Source: GCA-2733415 sp965178635 (GTDB lineage: Bacteria; Bacteroidota; Bacteroidia; Flavobacteriales; Flavobacteriaceae). From it: a stretch of 64,000 nucleotides of DNA. The notes under the pieces were generated by a model. The model saw nothing but the letters and a program-made list of their open reading frames with translations, ran no database searches and was not told the origin of the DNA. The position numbers and the translations under genes were made by a program. Shown here piece after piece: positions 57,267 through 64,000 of the stretch; position 1 is the first letter of the stretch; the number at the start of each line of letters is the position of its first letter. Location of the stretch: assembly GCA_965178635.1 (NCBI GenBank), contig CBCXVT010000003.1, forward strand, positions 168,625 to 232,624, in the 5' to 3' direction.

Positions 57267-57857
57267 TTAGATATGCTTGCCTTTCTCCCAACCATGTTTT
57301 CCTAAATATTGATTTCCAGATTCTACAGCGCCATCTTCAATAGACGTTCCCATAGAGTCATTCCAACGGTTTAAGTATCCGAATAAAGAGATTACCCCTA
57401 ACATTTCAACAATTTCTCCATCATCCCAATACTTATGTAATTCAGCTTGAATATCTGCATTAACATTATTAGGAACTACAGATGCTGCTAATGAAAAGTC
57501 TAAAGCTGCACGTTCAGCATCAGAAAAAGCAGGATGAGTTTTATAGTCCCAAATATTATCTAATTGTTCTTGTTCTGCACCATAACGTTCAGCAGCTCTT
57601 ATGGCGTGTGCTTGACAATACCTACAACCAGTTGCATTACTAGATACCCAAGCAATCATGCGTTTTAAAGCAGAAGTTACACGACCTTGATTAGCCATTA
57701 CAGCTTTATTTAGGTTGATAAACGCCTTTGAAATGGCTGGTCTGCGTTGCATGGTTAATACAGAATTTGGGCAAAACCCTAAAGTTTCATTAAAGAAAGT
57801 TGCTAGTTCTTGTGTTTCTAAATCATGATCTGCAGATAATGGGGTTACTAATGGCAT
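57267..57857 (-). CDS. Carboxymuconolactone decarboxylase / AhpD-type peroxidase-related protein
   Basis: A 196-residue helical enzyme with the CxxC motif SSNATGCRYCQAHAIRAA near residue 85, as in AhpD-like peroxidase-related proteins that reduce peroxides with thiols. ATG 57857 (MPLVTPL) is preferred; an upstream in-frame start would add 22 residues. It is divergent from the OsmC gene, which suggests a shared oxidative-stress role. Confidence 0.9.
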   Translation of the reverse strand: MPLVTPLSADHDLETQELATFFNETLGFCPNSVLTMQRRPAISKAFINLNKAVMANQGRVTSALKRMIAWVSSNATGCRYCQAHAIRAAERYGAEQEQLDNIWDYKTHPAFSDAERAALDFSLAASVVPNNVNADIQAELHKYWDDGEIVEMLGVISLFGYLNRWNDSMGTSIEDGAVESGNQYLGKHGWEKGKHI

Positions 57858-57984
57858 TTGTTTTGTTTTATAGTTTATAATGTTGCCTAAATTACTGTTT
57901 CTACAAGTATTTTGCAACTTCAAGTTCTGTATAAATTAGACATATTGCGTACATTTACGCATACTGACTTTTAAACACATTAAG

Positions 57985-58407
57985 ATGGATAAGAATATAG
58001 TTAAAACCTATTGGAAAGGTGATATGACTTTTGATGCTACTAACCCAGGTGGTAATATAATTATGGATGCTTCAAAAGAAATTGGCGGAAATGATAATGG
58101 TTTGCGTCCAAAAGCCATGATGTTAGCGTCCTTAGCAGGTTGCTCTGGAATAGATATTGCCATGTTGGTTAAAAAGATGAAAGTTGAGATAGATACATTT
58201 GATATTGTAATTGAAGCTGAATTAACTGATGAACATCCACGGTTTTACCATAAAGTTGCTTGTGAATATAATTTTTATGGTGCTGATTTAAACGAGAAAA
58301 AAATTCAAAAAATTGTCGATTTATCAGTTGATAAATATTGTGGAGTTATGGAAATGTTTCGTCAGTTTGCTGAGGTCACTGTTGCAATAAAATATCATCA
58401 ATCTTAA
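57985..58407 (+). CDS. OsmC family protein
   Basis: A 140-residue OsmC/Ohr-fold protein. Both reactive cysteines are present (AGCSGIDI near residue 52 and DKYCGVMEM near residue 118), which reduce organic hydroperoxides in the family. It is transcribed away from the AhpD-like gene and lies three bases before a methyltransferase gene. Confidence 0.9.
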   Translation: MDKNIVKTYWKGDMTFDATNPGGNIIMDASKEIGGNDNGLRPKAMMLASLAGCSGIDIAMLVKKMKVEIDTFDIVIEAELTDEHPRFYHKVACEYNFYGADLNEKKIQKIVDLSVDKYCGVMEMFRQFAEVTVAIKYHQS

Positions 58408-58410
58408 TTT

Positions 58411-59211
58411 ATGAACGCAGATAATTACATAGCTATAAATAAAGAATCATGGAATAAAAGAACAGCATATCATGTAGATTCTGACTTTTATGATATGGAT
58501 GCGTTCAAGGCTGGAGAAACCTCTTTAAACAGTATTGAGTTGGATTTGTTCGGAGACGTTAAAGGCAAGCGTATTTTACATTTGCAATGCCATTTCGGGC
58601 AAGATAGTTTGTCCTTAGCTAGAATGGGGGCTAAGGTCACAGGAATTGATTTATCCGATAAAGCCATAACAACAGCCAAAGAACTAAATGATGAATTGAA
58701 TTTAGATGCTGAGTTTATAGTATCTGATGTGTACGATTTACCACATAATTTACAAGGAAAATTTGATATTGTTTACACATCTTATGGTGTGATTGGTTGG
58801 TTGCCAGATATGACGAAATGGGGTACTATTATTTCCCAATTTTTAAAATCAAATGGGAAATTAGTATTTGTAGAATTTCACCCGAATGTGTGGATGTATG
58901 ATGACGATTTTAAATCGGTAAAATATAATTATTTTAAAGCTGATCCGATTGTAGAAGAGGAGCAAGGTACCTACGCCGACAAAGACGCACAAGTAGAATT
59001 TAAATATGTGTGTTGGAATCACGGTTTGAGTGAAGTGATGTCTGGGTTACTATCAAATGGTTTAGAGATTAATGATTTTAAAGAATACAACTACTCGCCT
59101 TATGATTGTTTTTTACACACTAAAAAAATAGCAGACCGTAAATATCAAATAGAACCTTTTGGCGATAAAATGCCGTTGTGTTATTCTATTGTTGCACATA
59201 AAAAGAAGTAA
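58411..59211 (+). CDS. Class I SAM-dependent methyltransferase
   Basis: A 266-residue methyltransferase with the SAM loop LHLQCHFGQDSLSLARMGAK near residue 54, where the usual glycine-rich DxGxGxG is altered to LQCHFGQ, a form common in some methyltransferases of unknown substrate, and GIDLSDKAI following. It lies three bases after OsmC and seven before recJ, so the three may be one transcript. Confidence 0.88.
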   Translation: MNADNYIAINKESWNKRTAYHVDSDFYDMDAFKAGETSLNSIELDLFGDVKGKRILHLQCHFGQDSLSLARMGAKVTGIDLSDKAITTAKELNDELNLDAEFIVSDVYDLPHNLQGKFDIVYTSYGVIGWLPDMTKWGTIISQFLKSNGKLVFVEFHPNVWMYDDDFKSVKYNYFKADPIVEEEQGTYADKDAQVEFKYVCWNHGLSEVMSGLLSNGLEINDFKEYNYSPYDCFLHTKKIADRKYQIEPFGDKMPLCYSIVAHKKK

Positions 59212-59218
59212 TAACACT

Positions 59219-60906
59219 ATGCGTTGGACGATAAAACCAGTACCTGAATTACATAAAATAGAACATTTACAAGATGTTTTAGGAGTGAATAGTATCATTG
59301 CAACTTTGTTAGTTCAGCGCGGTATAGAAACATTTGAACAAGCAAAAGCATTTTTCAGACCATCTATAGAACAGCTACACAATCCTTTTTTAATGACTGA
59401 TATGACAGAAGCTGTAGCACGTATAGAACATGCTATTTCGCAGGGCGAAAATATTATGGTTTTCGGCGATTATGATGTTGATGGTACAACAGCTGTATCA
59501 TTGGTTGCTTCTTATTTAAAAACTTATTATCCGAATATCGCCACGTATATTCCAGACCGTTATGCGGAAGGTTACGGCGTGTCTTATATGGGGATTGATT
59601 ATGCTTCCGATAATGATATCAGTTTAATTATAGCCTTAGATTGTGGTATAAAAGCGATAGATAAAGTGGCTTACGCTAAAGAAAAAGGTATCGATTTTAT
59701 CATATGTGATCATCACAGACCAGGAAAAGAACTACCAGATGCCGTGGCGGTTTTAGATCCTAAACGAGACGATTGTAATTACCCATATGATGAGTTGAGT
59801 GGTTGTGGTGTAGGTTTTAAATTGATACAAGCTTTGGGCTCCAACAGAAACCAGTCTATAGAAGATTTTATACCGTATTTAGATTTAGTAGCTACAAGTA
59901 TTGCAGCTGATATAGTTCCTATAACTGGCGAAAATAGAACCCTAGCCTATTATGGTTTGCAAGTAATTAATACCAATCCAAGGCCAGGGATAAAAGCATT
60001 CACTAAAAATGCAAAAAGAAAGAGTTATCTATTACAGATGTGGTGTTTCAAATAGCACCGAAAATTAATGCAGCCGGACGCATTAAGCATGGGAATCATG
60101 CAGTAAGTTTATTGTCTGAATTAGATTATACAACAGCAGTTCAGTTTGCATCTGAAATAGATACTTATAACACAGAACGTAAAGAATTAGACAAACAAAT
60201 CACTAAAGAAGCCTTACATCAAATAAAAGTCAATAAAGAAGAAGAACGCTATACGTCTGTAGTGTATAATGAAAATTGGCATAAGGGTGTTATTGGTATT
60301 GTAGCCTCTAGATTAATAGAAGAACATTATCGTCCGACATTAGTCTTCACAAAAAGTGGCGATAAATTAGCAGCGTCTGCACGTTCTGTAAAAGGTTTTG
60401 ATGTGTATAATGCATTAGAGCAATGTTCAGAGTTTATAGAACAATTTGGTGGGCATAAATATGCAGCAGGACTAACATTACTTCCTGAGCAATACGAGAC
60501 ATTTAAAGCTAAGTTTGAAGCTGTTGTGAAATCTACCATTGACGAGCGGTTATTAACTCCTGAAATTACGGTAGACTTAAAACTAAATTTAGCAGATGTT
60601 GATGCTAAACTGATGCGTTTATTGAAACAGATAGGTCCGTTTGGTCCACAGAATATGCATCCTGTGTTTATGAGTGAAAACCTTCAAGATACTGGTTATG
60701 GTAAATGTGTAGGTGAAGACGATAGACATTTGCGTTTTACTGCTAAACAAGCATCATCAAATGCAATAGTAGGTATTGGTTTTGGCTTGGGTAAAAAGTT
60801 AAGCAGCATTACCAATAAAAAATTATTTAGTACAGCCTATGTTATTGATGAAAATGAATGGCAAGGTAATGTGAGTTTGCAATTAATGGTAAAGGATATT
60901 AAATAA
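59219..60906 (+). pseudogene. recJ: Single-stranded-DNA exonuclease RecJ interrupted by one frameshift
   Basis: Read as one gene it is a 562-residue 5'-to-3' ssDNA exonuclease. Motifs: the DHH-superfamily block FGDYDVDGTTAVSL (near residue 82), ALDCGIK, CDHHRPG, and, after the break, INAAGRIKHGN and GGHKYAAGLTL. The break needs one extra A at 60013-60017, giving AKKKELSITDVVFQIAPK. It starts at ATG 59219. The gene is conserved, so an assembly error is likelier than loss. Confidence 0.85.
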
Positions 60907-60932
60907 GATGATAACATCTCCTTTAACCTCCA

Positions 60933-60961
60933 TGTCATTTCGATGGCAGGAGAAACCTCAT
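60933..60961. repeat. Fragment of a REP-like intergenic repeat
   Basis: TGTCATTTCGATGGCAGGAG followed by AAACCTCAT resembles the short dispersed intergenic repeats of Flavobacteriaceae. Only one copy lies in this window, between recJ and lpxH. Confidence 0.45.
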
Positions 60962-61018
60962 ATTTGTAAGTACATGTTGTATTTAAGATAATATTTCTCT
61001 TATCTTCTAAAGTTGACG

Positions 61019-61787
61019 TTAATAATCTTTCAATTCTAAAAACTCACCATCAAACTCACCAAAAGTATAATAGTTTATCCAATCACCAAGATTGATATAT
61101 TGAGAGTTTTCTGCTATATCAACTGTCATTGGTAAATGGCGGTGTCCAAACACAAAGTAATCATAATGTTTTTGTGCTTGTTTACGTTTGCAATATTGTA
61201 CTAGCCACTCCTTATCTTCTCCTAAGAATTTCGCATCATCATCACCAGAAATCAATTTGTTTTTAACAGACATGTATTGTGCTAATTTCACACCTAAATC
61301 TGGATGAAGCCATCTGAATAGCCATTTTGAAAATGGGTTTGTAAACACCTTTTTCATACGTTTATAGCCTTTGTCATCTGGCCCTAAACCATCACCATGA
61401 CCAATTAAAAATGATTTGGTATTAATTATAAATTCTTGGGGTTTATGAAACACTGGAATGTTCAATTCTTTTTTCAAAGTAGTCATTCATCCATAAATCA
61501 TGATTTCCTACAAAGAAATAAATAGGAATACCATTATCGCTTATCTCAGCTAATTTACCAAGCGTTCTAACGAACCCTTTAGGAACGACGGTTTTATACT
61601 CGAACCAAAAGTCGAATAAATCGCCTAATAAAAAAATTGCACCAGCATCTTCTTTAATATCATCTAACCAAGCCACAAACTTTTGCTCTCTTGGTTTACT
61701 AGATTCAAAATCTGGGGCACCTAAATGGTTGTCTGATGAAAAATAGACCTTCTTACCTTCTGGTATATGTAACGTAAATTTAGACAT
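61019..61787 (-). pseudogene. lpxH: UDP-2,3-diacylglucosamine diphosphatase (LpxH type) interrupted by one frameshift
   Basis: Restored by removing one base from the T6 run at 61469-61474, it is a 255-residue calcineurin-fold hydrolase of the lipid A pathway. Metal motifs: SSDNHLG near residue 19, LLGDLFDFW, FVGNHDLW, and, after the break, LIGHGDGLGP and FGHRHLP. ATG 61787 is preferred. It overlaps the start of the upstream queD by eight bases. As the enzyme is normally essential for lipid A, the break is probably not real. Confidence 0.85.
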
Positions 61788-62232
61788 TATCGCTAGCGTA
61801 CCACTCTGCAAATGAGGTTTCAGTTTCTGATAACTTTAAAGAATGTAATTTGATATTGTTAGGTAATCTGTTTTTAATTTTTTCAGCAAAATCAATTACC
61901 ATATTTTCGCTTGTAGGCTGATAATCTACTAAGATAACACTATGGCCACGATCTTGTAATTCTTTTGCCAATTCTAGATGTGGTGTGTTTTTGTTAAACA
62001 CCGTAGCATGATCAAAACTATCTACAACTTCTTCTTTAACAACTTTTTTTAAATCACCAAAATCGATAACCATTCCAAGTTTTACTTCTCCAATTGTAGT
62101 AATTGGTTGTCCGATAACTGTTACTGAAAGTTTGTAACTGTGGCCATGTACATTTTTACATTTTCCGTCATAACCGTATAAGGCATGACCAGTTTCAAAA
62201 GTGAATAATTTTGTAATACGTATGTTACTCAT
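61780..62232 (-). CDS. queD: 6-pyruvoyl-tetrahydropterin synthase / 6-carboxytetrahydropterin synthase (QueD family)
   Basis: A 150-residue enzyme making 6-carboxy-tetrahydropterin for queuosine, or a related pterin step. Catalytic cysteine and zinc histidines: FETGHALYGYDGKCKNVHGHSYK (about 10-32, written here as FETGHALY, GKCKN, HGHSY), and SFDHATVFN near residue 70. ATG 62232 is chosen over a start ten codons upstream. It overlaps the lpxH start by eight bases and has a -7-like element upstream. Confidence 0.92.
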   Translation of the reverse strand: MSNIRITKLFTFETGHALYGYDGKCKNVHGHSYKLSVTVIGQPITTIGEVKLGMVIDFGDLKKVVKEEVVDSFDHATVFNKNTPHLELAKELQDRGHSVILVDYQPTSENMVIDFAEKIKNRLPNNIKLHSLKLSETETSFAEWYASDNV

Positions 62233-62249
62233 AAAAGAAGTTTGTAGTA

Positions 62250-62257
62250 CAAAACTA
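62250..62257 (-). promoter_or_regulatory. Candidate -7 element of queD
   Basis: The minus strand reads TAGTTTTG, fitting TAnnTTTG, 17 bases upstream of the queD ATG. No clear -33 element. Confidence 0.35.
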
Positions 62258-62262
62258 CACAA

Positions 62263-62653
62263 TTTTAAGTTGCTATAATAGTGTTTGAATGTGAGTAATT
62301 GGAATACATAAAAAAGCAGAAACGATTAAGTTTCTGCTTTTTTACTTTTTGTAAGTTTTTTTACTTGGGGGTAAAGTTGATTTGGGGATCGAACTTTAAT
62401 AAGAAAAATTAATTATTTTTTGGGGAATAATTTTGTTAATCTCTACTGTAAATATAGAACCTATTTGTGGATAATTTTCATAAATTGTTGTGAACAATCT
62501 ATTTTTTGTTGTGTAATAAAATAAGAGATATGTTGTTATATTATCAATTATTAAGTTGTAATAGGTTGCATATATCAACATGGTGACATATATAGTTCGT
62601 TATTCGTATTTTAATTTTGTATATTTAAAAGCCATATATAGTGATGTAAAGAC
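62263..62653. other. 391-bp gene-free region with an orphan terminator
   Basis: No credible gene: a 61-codon minus-strand frame here is low-complexity. It holds a perfect 14-bp terminator (62310-62343), a possible 10-bp hairpin at about 62371-62398, and an exact TTATCCACA DnaA-type box (minus strand, 62466-62474). It could carry a small RNA on the minus strand ending at the terminator. Confidence 0.35.
62310..62343 (-). terminator. Terminator hairpin with no upstream gene
   Basis: A 14-bp perfect stem (containing GCAGAAAC/GTTTCTGC) with six-base loop and T run on the minus strand. It lies upstream of queD and no annotated minus-strand gene precedes it. Confidence 0.8.
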
Positions 62654-63334
62654 ATGTTTAAGCAGCTTATAAATTTATTTTTCCCAAACATATGTGTTGG
62701 CTGTAAAAATGTACTTGTTGAACAGGAAAAAGTCATATGTATTCATTGTTTGCATGAGTTACCACTTACCAACTTACATGTTAATGATTCAAAAGTAATT
62801 TCTAAAATTTTTTACGGAACTGTTGTTTTACAGCACGCAACAGCATTGTTTTATTATCCTAAAAAGGGCGTGGTAAGGCAATTGATTCATCATTTGAAAT
62901 ATAAAAATCAAAACATATCAGTGGTTATTTGGGTAAGTGGTTAGGGATAGAGTTAAAAGATTCTGGCAATTATAATGATATTGATGTTGTAATTCCTGTG
63001 CCACTTCACAAAAAAAGAATGCGACAAAGAGGCTACAATCAAGTTGAAGGTTTTGCAAAAGAATTAGCGTTAAGTTTAAATGCTGAGTATAATGATTCTA
63101 CCTTATTTAGAAATAAAAATACGAGTACGCAAACCGTAAAAAATAGATTGACACGATGGAACAACGTACAAACAATTTTTGAAATTACAGATGTTAACAC
63201 ATTAAAAGGAAAAACACATATTATTAGTAGATGATGTGATTACTACTGGTGCAACAATAAAATCATGCGTTACAGAATTGAATAAAATTAATAATGTTAA
63301 ATTAAGTTTAGCAGTTATGGCATATACGCAGTAA
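62654..63334 (+). pseudogene. comF: ComF family protein interrupted by two compensating frameshifts
   Basis: A phosphoribosyltransferase-fold protein linked to DNA uptake (ComF). Restored length is 226 residues: an N-terminal zinc-finger-like region with CVGCKN and CIHCLHE, then the PRTase region with VIPVPLHKKRMRQRGYNQ and the LLVDDVITTGAT pyrophosphate motif. Breaks: one base short in the A4 run at 62910-62913, one base extra in the A5 run at 63210-63214. The total length stays a multiple of three. Likely sequence errors. Confidence 0.8.
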
Positions 63335-63436
63335 TTGATAACAATTAGTTAATAAAACCATTACAATTATAGCAACTTTCGAGACTACTATTGCATTGTA
63401 GTTTTTTTAAGAAAATTATAGTGAGTTTATTTGGGT

Positions 63437-63467
63437 AAAAGCAACGTTAGTAGCGTTGCTTTTTTTA
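63437..63467 (+). terminator. Rho-independent terminator before the Ig-like lipoprotein
   Basis: A 10-bp stem (AAAAGCAACG with CGTTGCTTTT), a seven-base loop and a T run. A weaker hairpin at 63384-63402 lies nearer the comF end. Confidence 0.88.
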
Positions 63468-63547
63468 TGCTTGTCAATTTAATTGGGATTGATTGACAAA
63501 TGATGAAATATGTTGTTAATTTGTAACTCTTTATATCCATATATTAA

Positions 63548-64000
63548 ATGAAGAAAGTACTCGTTATTATATCAGTTTTATGTATTTGTATTGCTAGTTG
63601 TGCAAAAAAAGGTAGACCATCCGGAGGAAAAAAAGATATTGAACCACCAGTAATGTTAAATGCTTCACCTGAAAATTACAGCACAAACTTTAGTGGTAAC
63701 GAAATTAAAATTTTGTTTAACGAATATGTGAAGTTAAATGACATCAATAAACAGTTGATCATTTCTCCACCATTAAAAATAAAACCTTTAATCAGTCCGC
63801 AATCTGGTGCTAGTAAGTATGTAAAAATTAAAATTTATGATACCTTACAACCAAACACAACCTATTCATTTAATTTCGGAAAAAGTATAGTTGATAACAA
63901 TGAAGGCAACCCGTACCAATACTTTAAATATGTGTTTTCAACTGGTAAAACTATAGATTCATTACAATTAAATGGAAGCATACGTGATGCTTTATCTAAA
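63548..64000 (+). CDS. Ig-like domain lipoprotein, partial (runs off window)
   Basis: The first 151 residues of an exported protein: a signal with lipobox IASC (Cys18), then a domain beginning EPPVMLNASPENYSTNFSG, a Big_5/SbsA-type Ig-like domain with the FNEYVKLND and TYSFNFGKSIVDNNEGNP segments. In related genes this N-terminal domain precedes further domains. The frame is open to the right edge. Confidence 0.82.
   Translation, partial: MKKVLVIISVLCICIASCAKKGRPSGGKKDIEPPVMLNASPENYSTNFSGNEIKILFNEYVKLNDINKQLIISPPLKIKPLISPQSGASKYVKIKIYDTLQPNTTYSFNFGKSIVDNNEGNPYQYFKYVFSTGKTIDSLQLNGSIRDALSK

Noticed and set aside
59159..59218. Upstream 20-residue extension of recJ
   Set aside because: It overlaps the methyltransferase gene and does not match RecJ; ATG 59219 fits the family start.
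62396..62581. 61-codon minus-strand frame as a peptide gene
   Set aside because: Low-complexity AT-derived composition, no signal or family; more likely noncoding.

Overview
The window is a low-GC, chromosomal, mostly housekeeping segment of a member of the Flavobacteriaceae (Bacteroidota), probably a marine genus. This rests on the gene families (DUF4175, DUF4837, DUF2490 and DUF6370 proteins, many short SPII lipoproteins, Bacteroidota-type Tex, MnmG and GltX), on TAnnTTTG promoter -7 elements with weak Shine-Dalgarno sequences, and on the gene order DUF4175-ybeY-mnmG. I see no prophage, transposase, CRISPR array or rRNA operon. The genus cannot be fixed from sequence reading alone.

Layout. 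1-8.5 kb: 5' end of uvrC, small membrane and lipoprotein genes, an Old Yellow Enzyme, tex, rsmI with an acidic partner protein, tdk and alr. 8.5-25.5 kb: a long plus-strand block with mscL, asd, a prolyl oligopeptidase, a UspA-SulP transporter pair, an MBL hydrolase, S8, M1 and S41 peptidases, rnpA and a double-OmpA protein. 25.5-35.4 kb: a minus-strand block with an ElaA-type acetyltransferase, rnr, a methyltransferase, mnmG, ybeY and a large DUF4175 protein. Three parS-like ParB sites lie around mnmG and ybeY. 35.4-36.16 kb is a 735-bp AT-rich gene-free region with two TTATCAACA DnaA-type boxes. 36-40 kb: gltX, a porin-like protein, an SPFH protein and a LysE exporter. 40.2-42.7 kb: a small accessory islet of minus-strand genes next to tRNA-Cys. 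42.7-50.6 kb: folB, pgk, holB, aqpZ, an OmpH protein, the nucleoside/pentose genes deoC-deoD-rpiB, and a serine hydrolase. 50.6-64 kb: a DUF2490 protein, glnS, a LysM transglycosylase, a DUF4837 lipoprotein, stress genes (AhpD-like, OsmC), recJ, lpxH, queD, comF and the start of an Ig-like lipoprotein.

The most informative observations are the cluster of parS-like palindromes (one forms the last codons of ybeY), the neighbouring candidate origin-like region, and seven single-base homopolymer indels confined to about 41-63 kb. The indels break an HNH-like gene (twice), a DUF2490 gene, recJ, lpxH and comF (twice). Because lpxH is normally essential, sequencing or assembly error is the likeliest cause. 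Each of these genes is annotated here as one interrupted gene with its restored length. No clearly new multi-gene system was recognised.
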